This document shows, piece by piece, positions 18,174 to 25,917 of a stretch of 64,000 nucleotides of DNA. The translations under genes and the position numbers were made by a program. The stretch is from an uncultured Verrucomicrobiota bacterium (lineage in GTDB: Bacteria; Verrucomicrobiota; Kiritimatiellia; Kiritimatiellales; Tichowtungiaceae), in the NCBI GenBank assembly GCA_903831085.1, contig CAIKWE010000060.1:1-64000 (forward strand), read 5' to 3'. Within the stretch, counting starts at the first letter, position 1. Every line of letters starts with the position of its first letter. Below the pieces are notes generated by a model. It was not told the origin of the DNA. It was given only the letters and a program-made list of their open reading frames with translations, and made no database searches.

Positions 18174-19060
18174 AACCGACTCTCGTGATCATGGCCGCCG
18201 GTATCGGCAGCCGCTATGGCGGACTCAAACAGATCGACCCCGTCGGCCCGTCCGGCGAAATCGTCCTCGACTATTCCGTGTACGACGCCATTCAGGCCGG
18301 CTTCGGCAAAGTCGTCTTCATCATCCGTCCCGACATCGAAGAGGCCTTCAAAGAAGTCATCGGCCACAAGCTCGATGGAAAAATTCAGGTCGAATATGTT
18401 TTCCAAACCTTGGACAAACTTCCCGCCGGGTTTGCTGTTCCGGAAGGCCGCACCAAACCGTGGGGTACCGGACAGGCTGTACTGATGGCCGCGCCCGTGG
18501 TTCACGAGCCTTTTGCCGTCATCAACGCCGACGACTTTTACGGCCGCGAGTCCTTCAACGTCATCGCGAAAAAGCTGATGACGATGGATGTGAACAGCAC
18601 GGATTTCTGCATGGCCGGGTTCTATATCAAAAACACTCTCTCGCCGAACGGTGGCGTGGCGCGCGGGTATTGCAAGGTGCAGGACGGCAAGCTCTGCCGT
18701 ATCACCGAACGCTATAACATCGAGCGCAGATCGAACGGAATCATCCGCTATGACGGCGGGAAGATGGCCGATACCGACATCGTTTCCATGAACACCTGGG
18801 GCTTCACGCCGCGCTTGTTTGATTTTCTGGAGCGCGGCTTCGCCGACTTCCTCGCGAACAAAGGCGCGGAACTCAAAAGCGAATTTTACCTGCTCGAAGT
18901 CGTCGACGGCATGATCCAGCACGGCGAAGCCAAAGTGGCCGTTCTGCCCACCAACGAAAAATGGATGGGCGTCACCTATGCGGAAGACAAACCGCAGGTC
19001 ATGGCCGGTATCCGCGCTTTAGTCGCCACCGGAATCTATCCTTCCAACCTTTGGGCGTAA
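18170..19060 (+). CDS. Sugar nucleotidyltransferase
   Basis: This 296-residue protein of the NDP-sugar pyrophosphorylase superfamily begins LVIMAAGIGSRYGGLKQIDP, the nucleotide-binding G-x-G-x-R-x-x-x-K loop, and carries PWGTGQAVLMA and INADDFYGRE, where the Asp pair binds metal. It lacks a left-handed beta-helix acetyltransferase domain. The sugar is not identifiable; MurNAc-1-P or a hexose-1-P are typical substrates of close relatives. It is translationally coupled to the HAD-UbiA gene. A near-perfect copy of the dispersed palindrome (TTCCAA-ACC-TTGGAC, 18401-18415) is translated as part of the protein. Confidence 0.8.
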   Translation: MKPTLVIMAAGIGSRYGGLKQIDPVGPSGEIVLDYSVYDAIQAGFGKVVFIIRPDIEEAFKEVIGHKLDGKIQVEYVFQTLDKLPAGFAVPEGRTKPWGTGQAVLMAAPVVHEPFAVINADDFYGRESFNVIAKKLMTMDVNSTDFCMAGFYIKNTLSPNGGVARGYCKVQDGKLCRITERYNIERRSNGIIRYDGGKMADTDIVSMNTWGFTPRLFDFLERGFADFLANKGAELKSEFYLLEVVDGMIQHGEAKVAVLPTNEKWMGVTYAEDKPQVMAGIRALVATGIYPSNLWA

Positions 19061-19062
19061 AA

Positions 19063-19377
19063 TCTTCCGAGCATTGGAAGAACCGCGCCCACCGTGCGCG
19101 GCTACAGAAGATTTCTCCACTATGGGTGCCTGTCACGCCGTAGCGTGAAACGCGAAGGAGGACGGGCGGGCTCCGGTGAGCTTCACCGAACCGTGACCGC
19201 GCCGATTCCAAACATTGGAAGAATCATGCCTCGCGGAGCCGCAAAGAATTGTGGCCGCGATCCATGATCGCGGAACCGAGGTCGAGGACCTCGGCTACAA
19301 GGTGGAACGCGCCGTCCCGGCGCGTTTAAGCGTGCGCGGAGCGCCCGCTCCACCAGATGCTTTTCCAAGCCTTGGAA
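19063..19377. repeat. Array of palindromes with 3-base loops in an intergenic region
   Basis: No gene is seen between 19061 and 19450. Instead there is a run of perfect inverted repeats with three-base loops: CCGCGATC-CAT-GATCGCGG (19255-19273), CCGAGGTC-GAG-GACCTCGG (19276-19294) and ACGCGCCG-TCC-CGGCGCGT (19307-19325). The last lies inside an outer GGTGGA/TCCACC pair (19301-19354). Flanking them are exact copies of the dispersed palindrome, TTCCAA-ACA-TTGGAA (19206-19220) and TTCCAA-GCC-TTGGAA (19363-19377). The array should form strong hairpins in RNA. The same style of element is found inside a coding sequence at about 62939-62976. Confidence 0.75.
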
Positions 19378-19453
19378 ACCGGAAGGCGGTTGCTCTCTTC
19401 GCCCCTTCCTGCTAAAACATCCCCGTACTCGGATTTGGTTGATCGGCGACTTT

Positions 19454-19512
19454 GCCTAACACCGGAATCCTCGTGATAGGAAGAGTCGTTTTTGTCTAAT
19501 CAACAGTTAGGT
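19454..19512 (+). other. attC-like site upstream of a small gene (integron cassette candidate)
   Basis: GCCTAAC (19454-19460) fits the attC R-Y-Y-Y-A-A-C core and GTTAGGT (19506-19512) fits the complementary G-T-T-R-R-R-Y core; together they bound 59 bases. A further ACCTAAC (19804-19810) ends the small gene that follows. The central parts of the site do not pair well and no integrase is seen in the window, so this is at most a degenerate or isolated cassette boundary. Confidence 0.3.
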
Positions 19513-19517
19513 AATAT

Positions 19518-19832
19518 ATGGATACTTATACATTATTTTCGACAATAGTAGGGCTGAGTACATTTATCCTAATATTCATACTAGCCTACGCACTCAGGCT
19601 TCGTACTAGAAACCCATGGCTTGCATGGGGAATTTCCGGAATGGTTCTTCCTGTCTTTGTTCTCATTGATGAATTCTTACTGCCTTATTCGGGCGGAGGG
19701 GCATCCTTCTTTCCGTTGTCGCTAATATTTGCTATCGGCTACGGCGCAATGATAGGCGGTGCGGGGGTATACGCTTCATCTTTTAACAAAAAAATTAAAC
19801 AAGGACCTAACCAATCAAGTGAGCCTACGTGA
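19518..19832 (+). CDS. Small integral membrane protein, possibly cassette-borne
   Basis: The 104-residue protein has about three hydrophobic helices (about 8-27, 38-55 and 62-87) and a short basic tail ending PNQSSEPT. I do not recognise a family. The coding sequence is visibly richer in A and T than its neighbours. Its 3' end, reading CCTAAC and on, overlaps an attC-like core, and another attC-like pair lies just upstream, which together suggest acquisition as a mobile gene cassette. The ribosome site is weak (TTAGGT overlapping the putative core). Being a gene at all is likely but not certain. Confidence 0.55.
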   Translation: MDTYTLFSTIVGLSTFILIFILAYALRLRTRNPWLAWGISGMVLPVFVLIDEFLLPYSGGGASFFPLSLIFAIGYGAMIGGAGVYASSFNKKIKQGPNQSSEPT

Positions 19833-19885
19833 AACTCGTCGCATTTTTATGCAAAGCACAATCCACGAGGCCCCTTTCAGACATT

Positions 19886-21670
19886 CTAAAGCCCGAAAGT
19901 TCCGGGCTGGTTGAATTCACAAACTTTGGCGGCGCGGCTGACGATGCGATAGCCGCGGATGCGCAGGTATTCCGGTGTGGCGGAGCTGGTCTGTTCGTCA
20001 GCTGAAAGCTTCACCAATTCGAATCCGTCGTTTTTAACCTTTAGATTTTTGACGGTCACTTTCGCGCCATCACAGGCTTTGATCACCAGTGCGGAGCCCG
20101 CCGTGATCTCGACGTTTTCAAGCGTGATGTCTTTGCCGTCGAGGACGAGCGTAGCGTCGCCGGAAATTGTGCCGCCTTTGATTTTTTCGCGGACTTCGGC
20201 GAGGGTCATGGCGAACGACGGACGCAGCAAAACGCGCGGGCCGGGCGTGAACGGGATGCCGAGGATCAATTCTTCTTTGGCTGTTTCAACTTTTACACCG
20301 GCGGCGGCGAGTCTCATGCGGCCGGCGAGATAGAAGTCGGATTCGGCAGTGGTGCCGGATTCCGGCGTTCCGCCCGCCGCGTGTTTGGCGGCGGCGTCTT
20401 TGATATTGTTTTTATTGGCCGAGAAGGACCACTTGCGGTCGAAAATGGTGACGCCGACTTTTTCATCCGGGCCGAACAGCTTCGGCAGATCCTGCATCAT
20501 CGTTTCAAGGCGGGTCGGGCTCTTGAATGTGGTTTTGGTTCCGTCGGCGTACTTCGGGTTGACGAATTCGGCGATGATGCCGCGGGTGCGCTCAAGGATT
20601 TTGACATAGGAGGCCAGCCGGATGACCAGCACGTTAATGTTGCCGGGGAACATGGAGAAGCCCTGTTCATTTGGCACGTCGCCCTGCGGGCTGACGGTGG
20701 CGCGCAACAGCGGGTCGAGCTGGTTGTATTCGACGTTGAGCGTCAGTTCGGTTTTCCCCTTCACCAGTTTGGCCAGTCCGCCGACCGCTTCGCCGGGGAT
20801 GCGGTTGACGGCAATGGAGTTGAAATCGAAACCTTTTTCGACCGAGACGCCGAGCGCGGCGGGCAGGGCGTTGAAGACCTGTCCGTTGGTGTCCTGAATG
20901 AAAACGAAATGCTCGATTCCCTGCTTCTGAAGCTTGGCGGCAAGGCCGCTGGTGTGGAGCAGCATGTGGATATCGCCGTGGCCGTGCGGCTTGAGGATGA
21001 GTTTATATTTTTCCTGCAGCGCGAGGCGTCCGTCATTGTCGGCGATGGCCGGAACCAGTTCCTGCTTCAAAATGTGAACCTGCTCTTTTTTCAGACCGAA
21101 CCAGTTGTTGGCTTCGAGCGCGGCGACCGTTTTGGCATTGGTGTCGTCGGATGTCATGATGATGAACGGCACCGACTTCGGCTGTTTCATACGCGCCTCC
21201 ATTGCCTTGAGGCAGGCGGCGTAGTGAGCGAGATAGGACGTGGCCTCGGTCACTTCGACCGGAATATCGAGTTTGATGCCGGAATAGCCCAGCCGTTCAC
21301 CGAGTCCTCCAGCAACCAGCACCACGGCAGTCTTGTCGAAATGGTTTTTGCCCAGCGCTTCGTAACGATCGTAAGCGGCATTGAATTGCGTCAGATCAAC
21401 CTTGTCCGGCTGATGCGGCACAAAACCCTCGAACGGATTGGCTCCGATCTTGGCTTCGGCCAGAAGTTTCCGGGCATTGGAAATATAACCGGTCAATCCA
21501 CCGGGGTAGGAACCGTTGATCCGCGCTAGGCTGTTCAGGAAAGCGGCCTTGGCTTCATCGTTGGTTCCGGGGGCGTCCCAGTTGGCAAATAGATGTTCCT
21601 GGCCGTTGGTCATTAATTCGGCGATCATCTCCTGATGGTTTTTGTCTTGGCTCAAATCAGGAATATGCAT
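19886..21670 (-). CDS. UDP-sugar pyrophosphorylase (UTP-sugar-1-phosphate uridylyltransferase)
   Basis: The 594-residue enzyme starts at 21670 (GAGGAG upstream on the minus strand). An open frame extends about 80 codons further but runs through the tRNA-Leu gene and is not coding. The UDPGP-type nucleotide loop LVAGGLGERLGYSGIKLDIP lies near residue 115, followed by PFIIMTSDDTN and KPHGHGDIHMLLHTSGLA, a pattern of plant-type UDP-sugar pyrophosphorylases with broad sugar-1-phosphate range. The C-terminal region is beta-helical (TLVLDGKDITLENVEITAGSALVI). It should make UDP-glucose or related UDP-sugars for the surface polysaccharide genes in this window. Confidence 0.85.
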   Translation of the reverse strand: MHIPDLSQDKNHQEMIAELMTNGQEHLFANWDAPGTNDEAKAAFLNSLARINGSYPGGLTGYISNARKLLAEAKIGANPFEGFVPHQPDKVDLTQFNAAYDRYEALGKNHFDKTAVVLVAGGLGERLGYSGIKLDIPVEVTEATSYLAHYAACLKAMEARMKQPKSVPFIIMTSDDTNAKTVAALEANNWFGLKKEQVHILKQELVPAIADNDGRLALQEKYKLILKPHGHGDIHMLLHTSGLAAKLQKQGIEHFVFIQDTNGQVFNALPAALGVSVEKGFDFNSIAVNRIPGEAVGGLAKLVKGKTELTLNVEYNQLDPLLRATVSPQGDVPNEQGFSMFPGNINVLVIRLASYVKILERTRGIIAEFVNPKYADGTKTTFKSPTRLETMMQDLPKLFGPDEKVGVTIFDRKWSFSANKNNIKDAAAKHAAGGTPESGTTAESDFYLAGRMRLAAAGVKVETAKEELILGIPFTPGPRVLLRPSFAMTLAEVREKIKGGTISGDATLVLDGKDITLENVEITAGSALVIKACDGAKVTVKNLKVKNDGFELVKLSADEQTSSATPEYLRIRGYRIVSRAAKVCEFNQPGTFGL

Positions 21671-21769
21671 GGATGTTTTCTCCTCAAAATTGAAATGACA
21701 GACTATGTAGAAAGGAGAACTAAAATCAATGCGCGAGGGGATAAAATGTCGTTTTGGAATATCTTGCTC

Positions 21770-21798
21770 TTGCGCTTTTAGGCAATCCTCCCGATACT
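21770..21798 (+). promoter_or_regulatory. Putative promoter of tRNA-Leu
   Basis: TTGCGC at 21770-21775 and GATACT at 21793-21798 are 17 bases apart and end 21 bases before the tRNA. It mirrors the arrangement at tRNA-Ile2. Prediction only. Confidence 0.35.
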
Positions 21799-21819
21799 CC
21801 CGCATTCCTCGCTTTTTTA

Positions 21820-21902
<83 letters not shown>

Positions 21903-21963
21903 CGTTTTTTCAAACAGCAGTCCTTGCCGAGGCCGCGCCCTGACAGGTTGGAAAAACAAAAAA

Positions 21964-21993
21964 GCCCTCACAGCCGCAAGCGATTGTGAGGGC
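21964..21993 (-). terminator. Intrinsic terminator on the minus strand
   Basis: GCCCTCACA (21964-21972) pairs exactly with TGTGAGGGC (21985-21993). Read on the minus strand the hairpin is followed directly by TTTTTTGTTTTT, a good uridine tract. No minus-strand protein gene ends here, so it may end a small RNA transcribed from about 22000-22200, or it may act against read-through from the right. Confidence 0.6.
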
Positions 21994-22120
21994 CCAGATT
22001 CTTTCGTTGTCGAAAGAACCCGAGAGGCAGAGAAGCCGGCAACAAACCCCTAAGTGTCTTCTTCCCTGAAACTCTAATAGCGCACTATACATTTTTGTAG
22101 CAGAGACGAAAGGAATTTTA

Positions 22121-22139
22121 TGTAGGGACTTTCCCTACA
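22121..22139. promoter_or_regulatory. Perfect 8-3-8 palindrome, possible operator
   Basis: TGTAGGGA-CTT-TCCCTACA is a perfect palindrome 94 bases upstream of the FrdX-like gene. It could be a binding site for a dimeric regulator acting in either direction; no matching regulator gene is adjacent. Confidence 0.4.
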
Positions 22140-22164
22140 CCACGGACGGCTGTTTTTGGGAAAC

Positions 22165-22178
22165 TTGATGCGGGTCAA
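22165..22178. promoter_or_regulatory. FNR/HcpR-type box
   Basis: TTGAT-GCGG-GTCAA closely matches the CRP/FNR-family site TTGAT-N4-ATCAA, and matches the NO- and anaerobiosis-responsive DNR/HcpR-style variant. It lies 54 bases before the FrdX-like gene. Regulation by an FNR-family protein in response to oxygen limitation or nitrosative stress is inferred. Confidence 0.5.
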
Positions 22179-22232
22179 TGTGGCGGATCGGGAGTTCTGG
22201 TAGACTGTTTTCCAATCAATGGGAGAACCGTA

Positions 22233-22943
22233 ATGAAGCGCAAAATCATAGAAATAGACGAGGGAAAGTGCAATGGTTGCGGGGTCTGTGTCACCGGTTG
22301 CGCCGAAGGAGCGCTCGTCATCGTGAACGGCAAAGCAAAACTGGTGAACGAAGTTTTTTGCGATGGGCTCGGTGCCTGTATCGGGGAATGCCCGACAGGC
22401 GCTTTAAAAATTATTGAACGGGAAGCCTTGGAATTTGACGAGGCTGCCGTGCAGAAAAAGCCCATGAATCCGACGGGATGTCCCGGTCTTCAAATCCGGT
22501 TCGGGCAGCAGAAGGCGGCGGCGAAGCCCGTTGAGTCGACGGTTTCGGGGCAGGTCATACCGTCCGAGCTTAATCAGTGGCCGACACAACTGCATCTGGT
22601 GCCGCCGGTCGCGCCGTTTTTCAAAAACCGCGAACTGGTCGTGCTCAGCACCTGTTCGCCGTCGGCCTCGCCGGATGTCAACTGGCGGTTTATCCGCGGT
22701 CGCGCTATCGCTGTCGCCTGTCCGAAGCTCGACCGCACGGAAGGTTATGTTGAAAAGCTGACAGAGATTTTGAAGTTGAACGGCATTCCAAAAGTGATCG
22801 TTGTCCGTATGGAAGTTCCCTGCTGCGGCGGGCTCACCATGATGGTCAAAGAAGCCGCACGGCAAAGCGGGCGCACCGATCTGATTGTCGAAGAGGCGGT
22901 GATTGGTCTTGACGGCGAATTGCGCGAAATTAAAGCTCTGTAG
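22233..22943 (+). CDS. 4Fe-4S protein, FrdX-like
   Basis: The 236-residue cytoplasmic iron-sulfur protein has an N-terminal dicluster ferredoxin domain: C13-N-G-C16-G-V-C19-V-T-G-C23, and a second set around C43 and C49-x-x-x-C53-P. Later cysteines (STCSPSASP, VACPKLD, VPCCGG) suggest a further redox or metal site. This architecture is known as a companion of hybrid cluster protein in HcpR regulons (frdX); no hcp gene is present here. The upstream FNR/HcpR-type box agrees with that role. GGGAGAA before the ATG supports the start. It converges with the lyase gene, the two 3' ends overlapping by 14 bases. Confidence 0.8.
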   Translation: MKRKIIEIDEGKCNGCGVCVTGCAEGALVIVNGKAKLVNEVFCDGLGACIGECPTGALKIIEREALEFDEAAVQKKPMNPTGCPGLQIRFGQQKAAAKPVESTVSGQVIPSELNQWPTQLHLVPPVAPFFKNRELVVLSTCSPSASPDVNWRFIRGRAIAVACPKLDRTEGYVEKLTEILKLNGIPKVIVVRMEVPCCGGLTMMVKEAARQSGRTDLIVEEAVIGLDGELREIKAL

Positions 22944-24447
22944 CGTTGAGGCCCACGTCGTCCGCAGTTAGAGGACGACGTGGCAATGCCTCGTTGCTGA
23001 ATTCCTCAGCGCCGATGTCTCTTGGTCCGGACCGCACGCGGCCGAACACATCGTCATTTATTGCCGGGGAGACCTCGATCGCCGCATCGATGGCGGGACT
23101 CGAATCCGTTAAACGCCAAAGGCTCCGGCCGTCTTCCGGACGGTACAGGCGGGGGTCTTCGCGTCGGAACCAGTCGGCCCATTCATTGCCAAAGGCCGTC
23201 CCGAAATTGTATCCGATATTGTCATGCGCATGCAGACTGCGGACGAGCTCGAGGTTTACGAGGGGCGCGGATCGGGACTTGGTGCGGATGACCATGTTGT
23301 TGACGAAGGTGCATTCATTCGGAGTGTATATGCGCACCTTGTCCTCCTTGAGGCCGAACTGGAGCGGCGCGCAGTCGACCCAGGTATTAAAGGCGATCCA
23401 GGCTCGCGTGGGCGCAACGGACGTAAGGCTGTCGTATTCCTTGCCGATTTTCTCCGTGGTCGGCGTGTCGAACGTGCCGGGAATCAGAGCCAGGGGCGCT
23501 TCGTACTTCGTGCCCGTCAGGCCCTGAAAATAGTTGTTGAAGATGCGGTGATCGAAGCCATAGAACCTGACTCCGCCGCGGCTGGGCCCGCCGTCGGCGG
23601 CGAGGATGAAATTGCCCGAGACCTCATTGCGGTTCCCCAGCCTGAGGCAGATCGTGCCGCGGCAGTTGAGGAGCGTGTTGCGGCGGACCACGTTGTCCGA
23701 TGACTTCAGCGACATGATCTCGGCTTCGCCGCTGCATTGCTCCAGAAGGTTGTCCTCAATGATCGTGAACGAGCTTTGGCCGCTGGCACCGAGATCATTG
23801 CCGCCGGTACGGATGGTCTCATGGCCGTTCTCGCCGTTGGCGTAGATGACATCGCGGAAGTGGTTGTGGTCAATGCGGTCATACTGTGAACAAACAAGTG
23901 CGGCATCATCACCGCGGACAAAGACATGGCTGCCGCGATTGACCTTGCGCTCGAATAGATTGTGATCAATGCGGTTGTGCGCACTCTGAATGCCGATCAC
24001 ATAGACCCAATGCTCCCAGTGCCGCGGCTTGTCGCGCTCCTGCAGACGGAAGCAGTTCCGGGTCACGCGAACTTGCCGGCAGTTATCGAGGAGCACGGAT
24101 GGTTTGTCGGCATCGTGCGTCAGAACGAAACCATCAAGCGTCAGATATTCGCAATCTTTGATGGCAAAACCGGCTACGCCGCCAATCACCGCCTGACCGC
24201 GATGTTCAGCGCGAATAACGATCGGAGCCTCGGCCGTGCCGCGTTTTCCCTCGATGCGTATTGTGCGCGCCGTCTCGTATGAACCATCGGCCAGCAGAAC
24301 CGTTGCACCCGGGCCAAGACCCTGTATCGCCTTTTCCAGCTCGTTCAGTGATTTGACGGTCAGCGTCGCGCTTTGGGCTTGGGCAACAAGCAGGTACCCG
24401 ATGATCGCCAAGAGCCAGCTCAGCTTTCCAGTATTCCAGCGTTCCAT
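22930..24447 (-). CDS. Secreted PL6-family polysaccharide lyase (chondroitinase-B/alginate-lyase-like)
   Basis: The 505-residue exported right-handed beta-helix protein starts at 24447. The motifs NRIDHNLFERK, NGHETIRTGG, EAEIMSLKSSDNVVRRNT and RLGNRNEVSGN form the calcium-site and active-site set of PL6, where Ca neutralises the uronate and Lys/Arg act in beta-elimination. The likely substrate is a uronic acid-rich polysaccharide such as alginate or a sulfated glycosaminoglycan. The start codon shares a base with the stop of the upstream ferritin-like gene (TAATG), with AGAGGA in front. The first codons (MERWNTGKLSW) are made of a short TGGAA repeat that recurs at 25.1 kb. Confidence 0.85.
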   Translation of the reverse strand: MERWNTGKLSWLLAIIGYLLVAQAQSATLTVKSLNELEKAIQGLGPGATVLLADGSYETARTIRIEGKRGTAEAPIVIRAEHRGQAVIGGVAGFAIKDCEYLTLDGFVLTHDADKPSVLLDNCRQVRVTRNCFRLQERDKPRHWEHWVYVIGIQSAHNRIDHNLFERKVNRGSHVFVRGDDAALVCSQYDRIDHNHFRDVIYANGENGHETIRTGGNDLGASGQSSFTIIEDNLLEQCSGEAEIMSLKSSDNVVRRNTLLNCRGTICLRLGNRNEVSGNFILAADGGPSRGGVRFYGFDHRIFNNYFQGLTGTKYEAPLALIPGTFDTPTTEKIGKEYDSLTSVAPTRAWIAFNTWVDCAPLQFGLKEDKVRIYTPNECTFVNNMVIRTKSRSAPLVNLELVRSLHAHDNIGYNFGTAFGNEWADWFRREDPRLYRPEDGRSLWRLTDSSPAIDAAIEVSPAINDDVFGRVRSGPRDIGAEEFSNEALPRRPLTADDVGLNATEL

Positions 24448-24475
24448 TAATCCTCTTCCCACGAATATCCACTGT
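24422..24475. repeat. Repeat R1, copy overlapping the PL6 start codon
   Basis: A stretch of about 54 bases at the 5' end of the PL6 gene is nearly repeated at about 25073-25125. Both copies contain a short run of TTCCA units 8-9 bases apart, then GTTCCATTAAT, then a CCCA-GAATAT-CACTG end. Here the repeat encodes the PL6 start and its ribosome site as well as the end of the upstream gene. Confidence 0.55.
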
Positions 24476-24956
24476 TCGCGCGCGGCTCTACTTTTTCGAC
24501 GATTTTATCCTTCAACTGCTGAAAATGCTTCTCCGTTGCTCTGGAAAGAGCCTGACAGGCATAGGTGAACTCTTTCGCTTCGCTTGTGACGACGGAGTAG
24601 AACTTGGAGTCGATCAGCGAACTTTCGATCTGGAGCGCCGTCTTGAGACATTCGAATTCAGACTGCTTGCTACCACGGGCCCAGCTCAAAGCAGTGTGAA
24701 TTACCGCAAGCTGTTCGGCGACATTTGTGCTGGCGAACTCGCCGAGGTTCCAGAATAGGCTGCCGTTATCAAGCAACTTGTTCAGGGAGGTCAGTATGGA
24801 CGAGTGTTCCCGCTCCTCTTTGGCCAGAGCAGACCACAGGGAACTGCTCTGCGGATGCATGGCGGCATACAGATCGTATAGCTCGCCGATCATTGATTCA
24901 TGGGCGGCGAGGTCATTCAGTATCTGACGCTGCGCCTGTATGATGCGGTCTTTCAT
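24447..24956 (-). CDS. Ferritin-like / rubrerythrin-type four-helix protein
   Basis: The 169-residue protein looks like a ferritin-like bundle. An early Glu (AAHESMIGELYDLYA), an E-E-R-E-H segment (ALAKEEREHSSIL) and a late E-S helix could form a di-iron centre. The usual rubredoxin domain of rubrerythrins is missing, and not all ligands are clear, so metal binding is uncertain. It may handle peroxide or iron. It is on the minus strand, immediately upstream of the PL6 lyase and sharing the TAATG junction with it, so the two are co-translated, which is an odd pairing. AAAGG precedes the ATG. Confidence 0.65.
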   Translation of the reverse strand: MKDRIIQAQRQILNDLAAHESMIGELYDLYAAMHPQSSSLWSALAKEEREHSSILTSLNKLLDNGSLFWNLGEFASTNVAEQLAVIHTALSWARGSKQSEFECLKTALQIESSLIDSKFYSVVTSEAKEFTYACQALSRATEKHFQQLKDKIVEKVEPRANSGYSWEED

Positions 24957-25072
24957 GTGGACCTTTCTTTTCCGGCATGTCCGGCTAGGCTAGGTTGCCA
25001 ACGCTGTAAATATAGCGCGCCGGCTCGAAGGCGGCAAACCGGAACTGCTGTTTGGTCATTTGCGGCACATCC

Positions 25073-25125
25073 GGCTTTCCAATGTTCCATCGTTCCATTA
25101 ATTCTTATACCCATGAATATTCACT
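25073..25125. repeat. Repeat R1, copy at the glutamine amidotransferase start
   Basis: This is the second copy of the repeat described at 24422-24475, in the same orientation. It covers the start codon (25113) of the glutamine amidotransferase gene, so the first codons of that protein come from the repeat. Confidence 0.55.
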
Positions 25126-25811
25126 GGCTACAGCATGTGCCGTTCGAAGGGCTTGGTTGTATCGAGCCGTGGTTGATTGAAAACGGCCACGCCGTTTCCT
25201 GCACGCGGCTTTGGGCTGGCGACAGACTTCCAGACATTGAAAACATTGACGGGCTGATTGTGATGGGCGGGCCGATGGGCGTTTATGACGAAGCCATCTA
25301 TTCGTGGCTGGCGGAAGAAAAAGCATTCATCCAACAAATCATCGCGCAAAATAAGCCGGTGCTCGGCATTTGTCTCGGCGCGCAGCTCATCGCCGAAGTG
25401 CTCGGTTCCCGCGTCACTCGCTTGCGCGAGCAAGCGGCTGGCAACGTTTGGAAAAACAGTCAGCGCGAAATCGGCTTCTTCCCGGTGGCCGGCGACGGGA
25501 AAATATTTCCGGAAGAGTTCACGGCGTTTCACTGGCACGGCGACACCTTTGGTATTCCGGAAGGAGCCGTACATCTGGCGTCGAGCGCGGCCTGCGAGAA
25601 TCAGGCGTTTATCTATAAAGACAACGTGCTGGCACTCCAGTTCCACCTTGAGACGACCGAACAGAGCCTGCTGTCGCTCTATGCGCACTGCAAAGACGAA
25701 GTGACTTGCGGGCCGTTTATCCAGACCTTGGAAAAGATGAAACCGTTTTTTCCGATGCTTGGGGAAGCCAATGTCCTCATGCGGGAACTGCTCAAGCGAC
25801 TATTTGTCTAA
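25113..25811 (+). CDS. Class I glutamine amidotransferase (GMP-synthase-like)
   Basis: The 232-residue protein has the class I amidotransferase triad: the nucleophile in VLGICLGAQLIAEV (Cys87), a His in LQFHLETTE and the paired Glu two residues on. MGGPMGVYD and HWHGDTF are also typical of the GMP-synthase-like stand-alone subfamily (GuaA_N-like), which hydrolyses gamma-glutamyl amides or similar compounds. No synthetase partner is adjacent, so the substrate is unknown. Residues near SRVTRLREQAAG are encoded by an inverted repeat CGCTTGC/GCAAGCG. A TTCCAA-CCT-TTGGAA palindrome (25832-25846) lies 20 bases after the stop. Confidence 0.8.
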   Translation: MNIHWLQHVPFEGLGCIEPWLIENGHAVSCTRLWAGDRLPDIENIDGLIVMGGPMGVYDEAIYSWLAEEKAFIQQIIAQNKPVLGICLGAQLIAEVLGSRVTRLREQAAGNVWKNSQREIGFFPVAGDGKIFPEEFTAFHWHGDTFGIPEGAVHLASSAACENQAFIYKDNVLALQFHLETTEQSLLSLYAHCKDEVTCGPFIQTLEKMKPFFPMLGEANVLMRELLKRLFV

Positions 25812-25831
25812 GAGATTTTGGGAATGGTTTA

Positions 25832-25846
25832 TTCCAACCTTTGGAA
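25832..25846. repeat. Dispersed palindrome TTCCAA-N3-TTGGAA
   Basis: An exact copy of the 15-base dispersed palindrome, in the intergenic region after the glutamine amidotransferase gene. Another exact copy closes the same region at 26401-26415. Confidence 0.8.
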
Positions 25847-25917
25847 AAATTTGAAGTGACCGGCACCGCCGGTTTGACTTGTTAAAACGGCTGTTTTGAT
25901 TTATCACTCAGCGCAGG

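Noticed and set aside
19255-19354. CRISPR-like appearance
   Set aside because: The units are different palindromes without equal spacers, and no cas gene is present.
20381-21529. A long + strand open frame of 382 codons
   Set aside because: It lies fully inside the UDP-sugar pyrophosphorylase gene on the other strand, has no recognisable domain and reflects codon bias of the real gene.
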